Shown here: positions 49,294 through 63,500 of the stretch, one piece after another | Layout: each line of letters begins with the position of its first letter | Position numbering within the stretch: the stretch's first letter is position 1 | Source of the DNA: Cannabis sativa | Taxonomy: Eukaryota; Streptophyta; Magnoliopsida; Rosales; Cannabaceae | Assembly (NCBI RefSeq): GCF_029168945.1 | Contig: NC_083606.1 | Span: forward strand, 14,534,041-14,598,040 | Length of the DNA stretch: 64,000 bases | Reading direction: 5' to 3' | The notes under the pieces: model-generated | Told to the model about the DNA's origin: nothing | What the model saw: only the letters and a program-made list of their open reading frames with translations | Database searches by the model: none | Translations under genes and position numbers: made by a program

Positions 49294-49702
49294 ATTCTAC
49301 AATGCACCCCCTTAAAATAGATATATTGATGCACCCCTATCTGTTTTAGCATCCGAAATAATTTTTTGGTCAAATTTTTTCTCATAGTCATGTACGTTAT
49401 AGTTATTTAAGACATCCTGCAAAATTTTAAGAAATTCGGAAAAGTTTAACACGCTGAAAACTACGTTCAAACAGCGTGTTGCACGCGTGACTATTTTATT
49501 TTATACGCGTGTAAAATAGATTGTTTGAACATTGTTTTCTATATTGTAAATTATTCCGAATTTTTCAAAATTTTGTAGGATATCTTAAATAGATACAACG
49601 TACATGAATATGAAAAAAAATTAGACTAAAAAATTCTTTTAGATGCCGAAACAAGTTAAGGGTGCATCAGTACATCCATTTTAAGGGGGTGCATTATAGA
49701 AT
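49294..49702 (+). mobile_element. Foldback MITE, copy 1
   Basis: The ends are inverted repeats: ATTCTACAATGCACCCCCTT on the left, ATTCTATAATGCACCCCCTT read from the right, with long partly complementary arms. The middle holds acgcgtg / cacgcg words. No coding. The duplication is unclear because both flanks are TA-rich. Confidence 0.8.
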
Positions 49703-49728
49703 CACCAATTATTATATATATATGGATG

Positions 49729-50136
49729 ATTCTACAATGCACCCCCTTAAAATAGATGTATTGATGCACCTTCTACTTGTTTCGGCATTCAGAAAAAAAA
49801 TTTAGTCTAATTTTTTTTCATATTCATGTACGTTATAGCTATTTGAGATATCTTACAAAATTTTAAGAAATTCGGAATAATTTACAATATAGAAAACAAT
49901 GTTCAAACAGTCTATTTTACACGCGTATATAATAAAACAGTCACGTGTGCAACACACTACTTAAATGCAATTTTCGACGTGTTAAACTTTTCCAAATTTC
50001 TTAAAATTTTGCAAGATGTCTTAAATAAGTATAATATACATGGCCATGAGAAAAAATTTGACTAAAAAATTATTTCGGATACTAAAACAAATAGAGATGT
50101 ATCGATGTATCCCTTTTAAGGGGTGCATTATAGAAT
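49729..50136 (-). mobile_element. Foldback MITE, copy 2 (inverted relative to copy 1)
   Basis: Same family as 49294-49702, but its inner sequence (ttcggaataatttacaat...gttcaaacag) is the reverse complement of copy 1. Only 26 bp separate the copies. Confidence 0.8.
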
Positions 50137-50339
50137 TTCCCTATATATATATATATAAAAAAAAACGGTAAGCTCCGTTAATTTTGATATATATATATAT
50201 ATATATAATATTGATAGGGTGGGACTACGGTACAACATGCCATTATGTCCCTATGGGTAAGGAAGGTTTTTGAACCTTTGATTGTGCATCTGACGATCAT
50301 AATGGGCTAGGTTATATATTAGTATTATAAATGTTAGGG

Positions 50340-51700
50340 CACTAGATAATTTGCTACTTTTTTTTTCTTTTATATATATATTTATAAAATTTATTTGTCT
50401 TTGATTATTTTTTAAAAGCATTTATTTATTTATTTCATTAAGGGAGTTTGATTGTATTGTCCTTGAAACTTTTTTTTGTATGATTAAAATAATTTTTGAC
50501 CAAAGCAATAAGTGGGAAAAAAATTAGGGTTTTTCGTTCTTAAATCTATAACTATTTGGGGTCGTCTTTTTTTCTTCGGTCAAGCCTGTCGGCCTTCTCT
50601 GGGCTTAGGTGCGTCTTGGTCGAGGTTGTGTTTTGCTACTGCAATTCAATTTTTATTATTGCAATTAGTTTTGTCTCTGTAATATAATTTTGAGTGCTTT
50701 ACTCTTTTTTTTGTGACATAGTTTTGAATGTTAATCTTATCTATGTGACATGGTTTTGTTTTGTTTCATTGTTAGTTCTTCTTTGTTCTTCGATGACTCT
50801 TTATCAAATTGTTGTTAGTAATTGAGAATAACAAGTTCTACGCGACTAAATGGATTGTTAGTAGTGCAGTTACGTACCTTATATAATAATTGAGTTCTCA
50901 TGCTACGAGATTCAATGAACTGTTAGAACAGTTTCTACTGTTCTGTCTTCTAAGCGGTGGATAAAACATAATGTAGGTGTTCTTAAGTTTAATATGTTAT
51001 ATTAGTTTTATTGTGTAGTATATCATTTTATTTTAAATTATATTTAGTTTTTATTTTATTATATATAAAGGTGGTGTATAATTTTTTAAGTATGATATAA
51101 TTATTTTATGGTTGTATTTAATTTTGTTAATATGGTATATATAATTTTTTTTTTAATAATATTACGTTATTTTATTTTATTTTTATTGTTCGTTTATATG
51201 TTTTGTTGTATGGTATATGTTTTTTGTTAGGTATAGTATATCATTTATTTAAGATGATATTTAGTTTCTATTTTATTATATATAATGATTAAATATAAAT
51301 TTTTTAGTATGATATATGCATATTTTAATAGTGGTATATATAATTTTGTTAGCATGATATATATTTTTTTGAGTATTAATATATTAGGTTTAGTATTGTT
51401 ATAATTTTTTTGTGGCATATAATTTTATTACGACAGTATATTAATATTTAGTAATACGATATATCATTACTATTGTATGTATATATTTAATGATCTAATA
51501 TATTTATGCGTTTTTGTTATAATATATTAATATAGAATACTTAAAATTTTATATAACTTAATTTAATTATTATATAACTTTTTTTTAAAAAAAATAATTT
51601 GTATTAAATGTATTTTTATAATTTTTATTAGCTAATTTATTATATTTGGCAATTTTGCTAAAACTTTTAACTTAATTTTTAAATTTAGAGCATATTGCAT
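50340..51700. other. AT-rich tract with repeated 'tatggtatat' words
   Basis: No ORF of note. From about 51000 to 51540, units containing 'gta(t)ggtatat', 'atatcattt' and 'tatatttagttt.tattttattatatataa' recur. They resemble, on the opposite strand, the TATACCATA field at 11685-13200. Origin unknown. Confidence 0.45.
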
Positions 51701-51823
51701 CTCAGCCCCAAACAAAATAGGTATGTTTGCAATTGCAACCCAAATAAAATCTCAAAATTCAGCCCGAGTGGCACGGTGGCGAGCCCTCAGCTCCTCTGCT
51801 TGCACGAAATGCATGGCTAGAAA

Positions 51824-52418
51824 TAGGGGTGTACGTTGGTTGGTTTATGCTATATTTTGTTCAACCCAATGTAAAGATCGGGTTGTAAACATCTAAGTGC
51901 AACCCCGCCCAATTAAGAAAGAAAAATAGTAAGCCGCCCAATGAAATTGGTCGGTTTAGTCGGGTTAACCGGTCTAAACTGACCACTAAAATTTTTTGTT
52001 AATTTTTTTATTTTTATATTCAGCTGTTATATTTTAGTTAATTGTAATAATGAGATAAATATATATATAAATTGAATTTAAAATTCAAATCAACTACCAT
52101 GAAAATAAACATATTAGTTTCAACTTGATATTTTTAAGTAGTCATATAAATTATATGATATATAAATGTAAATCATAAAAATATAAAAATTTATATAAAA
52201 AAAAAACCCTTTTAATCGGGTAGGTAGAGTTAGTTCAGATTGATTAGGCTGGTCTGTATTATTTTCAACCCGCCCAAATAAAAATTGGGTGGGTTATATT
52301 TTCATCGGATTTTTCAGTTTGTATTTTTTATCAAATTATCTCGATTTAGTTTAGGTAGATAATTTATATTCGACAGTATTAAAAAGTTTATGTAGAACGC
52401 TAATTTGCACATACCCTT
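51824..52418. mobile_element. hAT-like non-autonomous element, copy A
   Basis: Begins TAGGGGTGTACGT and ends with a related inverted end (acatacccttt). The interior shares 'atctaagtgcaacccc.cccaattaagaaa', '(g)tcggtttagtcgggttaacc' and 'ttatattttagttaattgt' with the element at 57650-58199. The 8-bp duplication is not recognisable. Confidence 0.6.
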
Positions 52419-52589
52419 TCCACTAGCTATAATATGTGAATAATCAGCTACCATGATCTAACAAAATACATCTACACACACATTTATTTAACTTGTAATT
52501 GGCCTATTTTCTTTCCTCATAGCATGAGGACAAAACAAGAGGACCCACGGTAGATTTACTCTATATATATATATATATTAAGTTTTAAG

Positions 52590-53580
52590 ATATAACAGAG
52601 AAGAACGAAGAACGAAACTCTCGTTCTTCCTCCTTCCACAAAATCTTCTCCCTCTATATTCATTTTCTTTGATTTTTAACTTGAAACTTAGCGATTTAAG
52701 CTCCGGTAGTATCAGGATAGCAAATCCTTGAAGAGAAAAAGCTTAAGGTATGGTTTAATTACGTTTTAAGCTAAAAACAATTAGTTTTATATAGGGACTT
52801 TATGATTTAAAAAGGTTATGGAGATTCTGACTTCGTAGAATTGTTGTCTGCTAACTATAGGACTAGTTTATATGTTTACTTGTTGAATTTGAGGTGATTT
52901 TGAGTTAGAAATCGAGTTTGGAACTTTTAAAAGCTTAGTCCGAACGTTAATGGCGTTTTTCATTTAAGGGGTCGATTTTTATTTCTGTTACGCAAGGATG
53001 GTAATATTTATGGTATATATGCGCCCTGTGAAGTTTGGAGTAATTTGTATAAGTTTTGATAGTGTTTCGGTGAGTATGAAAATTGGGATTTTCGAGTTTT
53101 ATAGTTTTTAGAAATTCCTAAGAGATCAGAAATCGTATTTTTGTCATAACTTTTGACTCGGGTGTCCGTTTTGGACATTCTATATACCGTTTCGAAGCTT
53201 GCAACAAGCTCTACAATATGGTGTATGTTTTAGAGCCAAAATATAAGTTTTATTTTAGTGTATTTATACCACGGGGTTTGGTAGAAAACCCTAGATTGTC
53301 TTATGTGAATATAAGCAGTGTTTTGGGATAAACACTTATTGGTTTATCGTTGTTGTGACATAGGGCCAAGATCATCGGGGATAGTTCTCCACTTGCATTG
53401 GCCAAAATGTATGAACTTGGATTAAAGGTAAGAAAAGTATATTATACTGCATAATACGTTGTATGTAATACAATTAGTATTGTTATGAATTGATTAATAT
53501 TGAGATATAGTTAATATTGTTATATAATGAAAAGACAAATTGGTTGAGTAATGATAATGTGATAATATTATGCATGTGAG
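52590..53580 (+). other. Transcribed-type part of the old Gypsy LTR
   Basis: No ORF. The 'gaagaacgaaactctcgttcttcc' inverted repeat (52600-52630), a pyrimidine-rich stretch and 'gagaaaaagcttaagg' resemble the 5' untranslated part of Gypsy LTRs. I see no TATA box that I would commit to. Confidence 0.35.
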
Positions 53581-53588
53581 ATATGGGC

Positions 53589-54004
53589 TCACCTGATTAG
53601 GTGATGTGATTTTCCTGGCAACGTACTGGCCGTAAGTACGGGCATCAGTGATATATGATGAGTACCGAGTGTAGGTACGGGCTCACCTGATTAGGTGATG
53701 CGATTTTCTTAGCGACGTACTTGTTGTAAGTACGAGCGTCAGTGACATATGATAAGTACTGGACGTAGGTACGGGCTCGTCTGATTAGACGATACGATAT
53801 ATTGGTGCCAGATTGTGGCACGGGCTCACCTGATTAGGTGATGCAATTATATGATATATGGGTGTAGGTTTTTGGCACAGGCTCACCTGATTAGGTGATG
53901 CAGTTATGCGACATATGGGTGTCAAGTTATGGCACGGGCTTGCTTGATTAGGCGATGCAATACAAGATTATCAGATTAAAGCATCGACTTTCCTGATTAG
54001 GCAA
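53589..54004 (+). repeat. Seven repeated hairpins around TCACCT-GATT-AGGTGA
   Basis: Perfect or near-perfect 6-bp stems with the loop GATT at 53589-53604, 53683-53698, 53777-53792, 53826-53841, 53883-53898, 53940-53955 and 53989-54004. The third copy is TCGTCT-GATT-AGACGA, so two base pairs changed on both sides together. The tract lies in the old Gypsy LTR upstream of its end. Confidence 0.8.
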
Positions 54005-54654
54005 TGTGATGTTATGAAGATGGTTGCTTTATAAGGTAACATATATATTATTTATATGATTAAATGAATATGAATTCTATTATTGGTATAATGGTTTTGT
54101 ATTACCAAATATCTGTATACTGATGTTTATTCGTGGCAAATACCAGTAGTGATTTGGATTTCATCTTATGAACAATGTGTGATGGTTTGATTCTTATTGT
54201 GTATGAATGACAATATTCAAATAATAAACTATATGATTGTTATTATTACTTTTCTTGCTGAGTCCTTGTGACTCATGGGTGCTATGTGGTGCAGGTAAAG
54301 ACAAAGAAAAGCTAAATCAACCATGAGGTGGCAGTCTTCTCCAGCAATGTACATATTGACCTCACCGACCTGCGTGCCGAGTTGCCAAGAGTTGTTTTGG
54401 GCTGGCTGTATCTGCTGTGTATTTTGATTTTGTGTTTAAATACTTATAATCGTATATATTTCTTTAGCAAAATTTTTTATAATAGGGATCCCCGAAACAC
54501 ACTTTTTATGTCGTTATAATGTCCGTTTTTAGTATTTTATTTTAGTCAAGTTTTTAATATTATTACGGTTTTTAATAATTAATTATTCTACTAGTATTAA
54601 ACTAGTTTATAAAATCACACACGTGGCGTCCCTATAGATTAGGGCGTTATACTA

Positions 54655-55229
54655 GCCTTGCCATTATTATGATCATCTCGAACCACAATACTTAAACTAT
54701 GCTTCTTTCTTTTATAATCTAGCTCAACATCAGTGTTAATCCTCGTACACCCTATGGAATCTCCAGCGGGCAAGGTTGACAATTTTTAGCTTGCATATTC
54801 TTATTCAAATATACTTATTGAGCTTCAAAATATAGTTTTGTAAGTAACAAGTTATTATACCTGTTATACCCGAAATTTAGCTGGAGGACACGTGTCAAGA
54901 TAAAGAGAATGTCAATCAGTGTCGTATTTTTTTATGGAATAACTCATTAATTGTGTAAGTACTAGAGTATATTTGCAACCCGCTGACTGTAAAGTCTTAG
55001 GTGAGGAATCAATGTACGAACTGGTACTTAGAGTATTAACGAGAAACCATAAGTAGCTAAAAAAGAATAACGAGGCACGCGAGAAGAATAACACATACCT
55101 CGGCTCAGGAATACGCAGACTAAGTATAAAAGTCAAACCAGCTCGGAGTACAATAATACGAGACAACCATCTCGCCACGAGAAAACTTCCTATAGCTTCA
55201 TCTAGCTAACGGAAGTTAGACTCACAACC
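54655..55229. other. Intergenic stretch between Gypsy fragments
   Basis: I see no gene here. The short minus frame at 54912-55178 has no recognisable domain. The part nearest 55229 may be retrotransposon sequence leading into the RT fragment. Confidence 0.4.
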
Positions 55230-55640
55230 CTTGCAAGTCATTGAAACCAAACACAACCTGGAGAACTTGCATTGATTTTTCAGACTTGAATAAGGCATGT
55301 CCAAAAGATTGTTTCCCACTACCAAGGATTGACCAGTTAGTGGATGGAACTACAGGACACGATCTAATGACATTTATGGACGCATATTCTGGATATAACC
55401 ATATCAAAATGCATATCCTTGATCAAGAACACACAAGTTTTGTAACCAATATGGAATTTTATTGTTATAAAGTCATGCCTTTCGGTTTAAAAAATGATGG
55501 GGCAACATATTAACGACTAGTTAATGGGATGTGTGAAAAATAGATTGGGCAAAATATGAAAGTTTATGTTGATGATATGCTAGTAAAGTCAATAAAAAGT
55601 GATGATCACATGAGGGATCTATTGAAAAACGTAAATAATA
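55230..55640 (+). pseudogene. Gypsy reverse transcriptase fragment, Tat/Athila type
   Basis: The open frame 55241-55513 reads WRTCIDFSDLNKACPKD, FPLPRIDQLVD, FMDAYSGYNHIKMH and KVMPFGLKN.GATY, the typical RT core. After a stop (TAA where a Gln codon is usual) it continues with VYVDDMLVKS, the catalytic YVDD, up to about 55640. There is no LTR, gag or integrase nearby, so it is a stray fragment. Confidence 0.88.
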
Positions 55641-55649
55641 AAAAATTTC

Positions 55650-57649
<2,000 letters not shown>

Positions 57650-58199
57650 TAGGGGTGTATGTCGGTCGGTTTGATCGATTTACGTTACATTTTATTTAAT
57701 CCAATATAAACATCGGGTTACAAAAATCTAAGTGCAACCCATCCAATTAAGAAAAAAAAAGTTTCAACCTGCCCAATGAATTCGTCGGTTTAGTCGGGTT
57801 AGCACTAATATTTATTTCTTTTTCACATTCAATTGTTATATTTTAGTTATTGTGATAACGAGATAAATATAAAGATTGAATTTAAAATTCAAATCATCCG
57901 TCATAAAAAAATATAGTAGTTTGAACTTTTTATTTTAAAAATATGTATATAAATTATATAATATATACATTATATATAATAAAAACATATGTATAAAACA
58001 CTGTCTTAATCGGGTTGGTCGGGTTAGTTTGGATTGATTGGGCGGATTGATATTATTTTCAACCCGTCCAATATAAAGATTGAGCTGGTTATATTTTCGT
58101 CGGATTTTTCGGTTTGCATTTTTCATCGGGTTATCTCAGTTTGGTTTGGGTGGGTTGTTCAGATTGGGCGATTTACAAAAAATTATGTACAACCCTTAC
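57650..58199. mobile_element. hAT-like non-autonomous element, copy B
   Basis: Begins TAGGGGTGTATGT and ends TGTACAACCCTTA (inverted). It shares most of its interior with 51824-52418. It sits at the right end of the old LTR. The duplication is not recognisable. Confidence 0.6.
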
Positions 58200-58669
58200 A
58201 ATATCTTTTCTCTTCTCCTTTTTAAGCTAATTTCAAAATTCCTATGCAAATAGGAATAGAAATGTAGCATGAAATTCTAATGGTATTAAAATTAATGAAA
58301 AATTAAAGAATTAAAAGAAAAAGATAAATGATAAGCAAAAGGCTAACAATATTTTCTCTTCTTCTTTTCTCTCTCTAATTTCTAATGGCAGTTACTAATA
58401 AGATTAAGATTCCAATCTAATTAATCCTAATGCCATGACAAAAATAAGCAAATTTCAAAATTTTCAAAGAAAAAGGTAAAAGATAAGTGAAAAAAAATAA
58501 GTTTTTCCTTTTTTTCATTGTTAATTAATTTTCAAAATTCTCAAGGACTAAGCAAAAGTGCTCAAAGTCCTAATTCAATTGAGAATGCTTGAAGAACATA
58601 TACAAATGCCTAAGAATTTTAAAATTGGTGCCCATCTGGTAGTTTCAAGCAAACAAGCTCAGTTCACAT
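58200..58669. other. AT-rich spacer
   Basis: I see nothing recognisable. A-rich words such as 'aagaaaaagataaatgataagcaaaa' and 'aaagaaaaaggtaaaagataagtgaaa' recur at 58310 and 58465. Confidence 0.4.
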
Positions 58670-59900
58670 CATCAAGTCAACTTCACAAATGTGTAAAGTT
58701 GACTTGGAGGACAAATGCTAACCCAAAAACATTCCATGGTGATGTAGACATCAATGTTTGACACTTGGAATGAAGGATGACGTAACAAAGTTGAGTAGAC
58801 CTGAGTCATAGTAGTTGACCTGGGAGGGGGCCCTAGCCCTGCGCCCAGGTTGACTTCAAGATCGCCGGGATGGAAGCTTAGACTTTAATAGCTTGAATCT
58901 AATTCAGTATCTTTTATTATTCTATACCATGAAGACGTGGAACAACCTAATCCAAGTCATAGGAGTTAAAATTACACAAAACCTGCAACCCGAAAGCCAA
59001 CTTGGGAACCTAGGGTTTCATCCAGCACCCAAGTTGACATATCCAACTAGGGTTTTAGTTTTTGGGATCGTCTTAGTGCAAAAGGGTCAAAAATTATATT
59101 GGGACGTAAACTAGACATATCACGGACACATATGAGGCATCAAAATTAGAATCGGAGCAAGTTTATTTTTTAGCACCCAGGGCCCCAAGCACCCAGCGCC
59201 CAAGTTGACAATCTGTCAATCTGGGCGCATTCCAAGTATCAGATTAGAGATTCGAATTTAGCATATTCACTGTCTTCATCAAAATGGGAAAATAGGTCCT
59301 TTCGAAGAAAAAATAACACAAACTGGGTACAAAAAATAGGGCATAGTTCCCAGGATGACCCTTAGGGTTAGCCTTGTGCCCATGTTGACATTTTGTCAAC
59401 CTGGGCTATTTTAAATAGAGTTTTTCAAGAATCCTTTCGAGCATCTTCTCTATTTTTAGAAAATATTGAGATTCAACTATTTTTGAGGACCAAACAGAGT
59501 TTCTGAAGGGACAAAACTGGGACCTGGTACCCAGGTTGATACTTGGGACTAGGCCCATCACCTAGGTTGATATATTGTCAACCTGGGTTGTTTCTGATCC
59601 ATTTCATCAAAAATTGTTCCGAGAATTTTTTCCATCATCGTAAGTAATGAAGATTCAAGAAAACTCGGAGAAAAATGACAAACTCGAGCCCTTAGAAATG
59701 GGGCCCATTGCTCAGGTTGACAATCAACTTGGGATGCTGCCTTCAATTACTCAAATGTCAAATCTAATGAAACTATTGAATTCAAAATGGTCAAAAACAA
59801 GGTGAGAGAACTCATCCTAAAGTTTAGAAGCCTTAGAAGTATCGAAAATGAGATCACAGGAGTTCGAGAGTAAGTACCTAGCACATAGATTGACAAAAGG
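58670..59900 (+). repeat. ~180-bp-period repeat with a long hairpin in each unit
   Basis: Core consensus roughly GCCCAGGTTGACA-N3-TGTCAACCTGGGC. Best hairpins: 59196-59228 (13 of 15 pairs Watson-Crick), 59378-59406 (12 of 13) and 59560-59588 (13 of 13 with wobbles). Weaker ones lie at 58676-58711, 58841-58858 (paired with the preceding 'gttgacctgggag'), 59024-59056, 59713-59733 and 59880-59895. Spacings of the cores are about 165, 183, 172, 182, 182, 151 and 169. Short frames such as 58558-58761 and 58893-59114 are open by chance. I do not recognise the family. Confidence 0.75.
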
Positions 59901-60389
59901 ACTAGTGCGCTGGCATCTGCTTATTCGATTCTAATTCTGATTCTGTTTTGACCATCTATCTAGTTTTTCACAATAACAAAGATCTATAAAGTCAGAGAAG
60001 TAAAATTTACAACTTTGCATTTCTCATTTCCAGCTCACACAGAAATGAAGAGTTTTGAGTCTCTTATTTTTATAAAACAGCAACATCTCTGAGAAGTGGT
60101 TACCAGCTTCGCCACAAATGGTGAGGAGTGATCAAAATATCCTAATTTAATTGAATAAATTAAGAAGAAAAAGAAAGGGTTAAATATTTACTTTTGTTTT
60201 TAGTAAATTTTGAGTAGAGTCTAAAAGAGGTGATTGGAGAGAGAAAGAGAGAGAAAGAAAAGCATCCCCACACAAAAGGTGGTGGGAAAAAAGTTCTTTT
60301 TGTACACACTGCGATGATGGCGATGATGATGCCTGCAATCTCCAACAGCAGCAGCAACACCAATACCCAGCACCACCACCCAACAAAAA

Positions 60390-60508
60390 TTCCTTTCTCT
60401 TCTCTTCTCTTCTCTTCTCTTCTTCTTTACCCTCTTAGCCTTAACTCTTAACCATGGGTGATCTCTCTCTCTTTTCACCTCTCTTTACTTTACTACTCAA
60501 CTACTTTT
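60390..60508 (+). promoter_or_regulatory. Pyrimidine-rich 5' leader of the kinase gene
   Basis: A CTTCT/TCTCT-rich tract (60389-60430) of the kind common in plant 5' untranslated regions, followed by an upstream ATG at 60454 and the main ATG at 60509. I cannot fix the transcription start. Confidence 0.45.
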
Positions 60509-60525
60509 ATGGCCACTTCCCATGA
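60454..60525 (+). other. Upstream ORF overlapping the kinase start
   Basis: ATG at 60454 in a strong context (accATGGG) opens a 23-codon frame (MGDLSLFSP...) that ends at TGA 60523-60525, 14 bases past the kinase ATG at 60509. An overlapping upstream ORF in a better context would be expected to lower translation of the kinase, if the transcript starts upstream of it (inference). Confidence 0.55.
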
Positions 60526-63500
60526 ATCCCTGCAACTCGATACACCTATGGCTGCCAAGTGCGGTTGCTGGTCTGTCCTTAGACGCAGCGTTACTGGTGC
60601 CTGCAACACTTCTACTTCCAAAGACTCTCCTAACACTATTCCTCGTACTAGCCTTGTTTACGATGCAGGTATATATATATATGTATCTATATCTATATCT
60701 ATGTCAATTTGTTATGTTTGTGGATGCTCTCAATCTGGGTCAGAATTTCTTGCTTTTAGTTTTCATATAAAGACTTTAAATCAATAAGGTTGATCTGAGT
60801 TATATGGTTTATGGTAAAGTAGGTACCATGTGTTTCTTCTGCTTTCTTTCTCTCAGAAAAATGTTTTTTTTTTTGTTTTGCTACACTCTGAGAAAAATGT
60901 TAATAAATCCTTTTCTTTTGTTTCTAAATTTTCAATCAAAGTTAATCAACTTTTATGATGTTGTGATCCTCAATCCATTGTGATTCCTTCTGGCTCAGTA
61001 TTCCTTTGTTTTCAAGGAAAAAAGGTCTGCAATCATATCTTCATAACTGACTCACTGGACTTCTTGTAATTTCAAGGACAGATCTCAAGCTGGGCAATTT
61101 GTGGTTTCTCTTACCAATACCAGTTTCAGTGCTCTAAGCATCAGAAAATGCAATTCTGTCATCTGATGATTCTTAAAGTTAAAAAAACTTTATTGTTTTC
61201 TAATGCTATATGCCTCTCAGTAGCTGTTTCAGCTTTATCTTGTTCTTAATAATTGACAATGATGATTTATTTATTTATTTTTTTTTTTATGTTTTAGCTT
61301 GGTTTGAAAAATCTCTCCTTCTTCTTCTTCTTCTTTTGTTGCAAACAGTTTTATGATTTTTATTTTCTTCTTAAAATGTCAGGAACCAGTAAGTGATTAG
61401 ACTCTATTATGTTTTCTGGATACATGAAAGGAAATCTGATTTAACAACTTTTCTTTACTCTAAGAAAGATTATTCTCATTTGCAGCCACTGAGACACGTT
61501 ACCTAAACGCAAGCAACCGAGAGCTATGCCCACCTAATGAAGCTCATCTATCTTCTGATAATCCCACCCCACCACCCTCAGATGAGAAATCCAATTGCCA
61601 GTTGCTTCAATTCTCTTTCCAAGAGCTAAAATCTGCAACCGGGAACTTTAGGCCGGATAGCATACTTGGTGAGGGTGGATTTGGATTTGTCTTCAAAGGA
61701 TGGATAGAGGAAAATGGGACGGCACCGGCGAAACCTGGCTCGGGAGTTACAGTAGCTGTTAAGAGCTTAAAGCCAGATGGTCTACAAGGTCACAGAGAAT
61801 GGGTGGTTAGTAAGAATATATCTGACTTGGGTTAGTAGGATTGATACTGAAAGGGACTGTCCATGAGGCACTAAAGAAAACATATTATGCTAACATGTGA
61901 ATTGTAATACTTTCTTTGATGCAGGCTGAAGTTGACTTCCTTGGACAGCTTCACCATCCCAATCTGGTTAAGCTTATTGGGTATTGCATTGAAGATGATC
62001 AACGACTGCTTGTTTATGAATTCATGACTCGTGGGAGTCTTGAAAATCATCTTTTTAGAAGTGAGTGTACCTAATATCTTGACTTCTTTTTCTCTTGTCC
62101 CTTTCTATTAGATATATTTTGTTCATTAAGTAAAAACAGTTTTTCCTACTTTTTTGTTCATTAAGTGTGGCAGTTTGGATTTCTGAAGATAATAATTCTT
62201 TTCACATTATATGCAACGACCCGAAAACTCCATTAATTCACTGTTCTCTTCTCCTTATCTTCCCAATTCATGTATATATACTATGATGCTTGTTAGTGTT
62301 TGCCTACTAGTACTCCATTGTTTTCTAAAATAAATGTTGATATTCCCAAATTTTGAAGGGAATATACCTCTTCCATGGTGCAATAGGATTAAAATAGCAC
62401 TTGGAGCAGCAAAAGGATTGGCCTTCCTCCACAATGGTCCAGAACCAGTCATTTACAGAGATTTTAAGACGTCCAACATATTGCTGGATTCAGTACGTGC
62501 TCATAAGTTTATTAACTAGTAGAAAATATAGTAACTTTGTTCATTTCATCATTATTACCATAAATTTCTTGGCTTTAATGAATCATTAAACACAATGGGG
62601 TTTCCTTTTATAGGAATACAATGCAAAGCTTTCAGATTTCGGTTTAGCTAAAGCTGGGCCACAAGGAGACAAAACACATGTTTCCACGAGAGTGGTTGGG
62701 ACATACGGTTATGCTGCTCCAGAATATGTTATGACAGGTACGAAAATCATTGCAGCCGGTCCATGGTTCATTGGGACCATTCTCCTATATTTTAATAGAG
62801 AGTAGTAGTTTTGACTAGTCCCTTACCCTTTTGGAAGAGCTAGCACTTGAATTCAATTTTGATCTATAATAAATCTGCATTATGAGTAATCCTTATTAGC
62901 TAACGTTGAATCCAGTTTTAAATAGTTAGCTAGCTAGTTAAAGAGATAACATTGAAAGTCAATGCACAAACCATCTATGTGGAACCTGTCATTATGTTGT
63001 TACAGATTACAATTCTCACTATCATCTTATTGGAATTCCTACTCAACATTCCAATGCTTACCTTACATTAAAAATCTTAGATCTAACTAGTTGTATAAAA
63101 TGGGACCTCTCTTCCTGTTTGTCAGGACACTTGACATCTAAAAGTGATGTTTATAGCTTTGGAGTAGTGCTACTTGAGATTTTAACAGGAAGAAGATCAA
63201 TGGACAAGAAACGTCCTAGTGGGGAACAGAACCTAGTGGCATGGGCTCGTCCATACTTGGCTGAAAAGAGAAAGCTTTACCAACTAGTGGATCCTCGGTT
63301 GGAGCTGAATTACTCCCTTAAAGGGGTACAGAAGGTCTCTCAGTTAGCTTACAACTGCCTCAGTAGGGACCCTAAATCGCGACCTAGCATGGATGAAGTT
63401 GTGAAGGTTCTTACTCCATTGCTTGATCTCAATGACCTTGCTATCTTATCTTATCACTCCCGTTTATCTCAGCAAGGGAGACGCAAGAAGAAATCTGATG

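Larger units (their letters stand above)
48700..54654 (+). repeat. Old Gypsy (Tekay-like) LTR in plus orientation, interrupted
   Basis: The right end reads ...ATTAGGGCGTTATA (54654), like the GGTGTTACA end of the Tekay LTR seen on its sense strand. Upstream it has a 'GGGATCCCCG' block (54486), a 'ctgagtcc..tgactca' block followed by 'tgcaggtaaag' (54260-54300) and a hairpin-repeat tract (53589-54004), all with counterparts in the Tekay LTR. The left part (48700-49280) includes a ~120-bp direct duplication ('taagcgtaattt..taaattacggag' to 'gttcgg.gaccctg.agacc'). No primer site follows, so it is probably a solo LTR, filled with MITEs (49294-50136) and other AT-rich material. The left end is not certain. 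Confidence 0.55.

Noticed and set aside
53589..54004. CRISPR-like array
   Set aside because: Repeats are short, spacers are irregular and similar to one another, and the setting is a plant Gypsy LTR.
60160..60478. Minus-strand ORFs near the kinase 5' end
   Set aside because: They are antisense to the pyrimidine-rich leader, overlap each other in different frames and have no domain.
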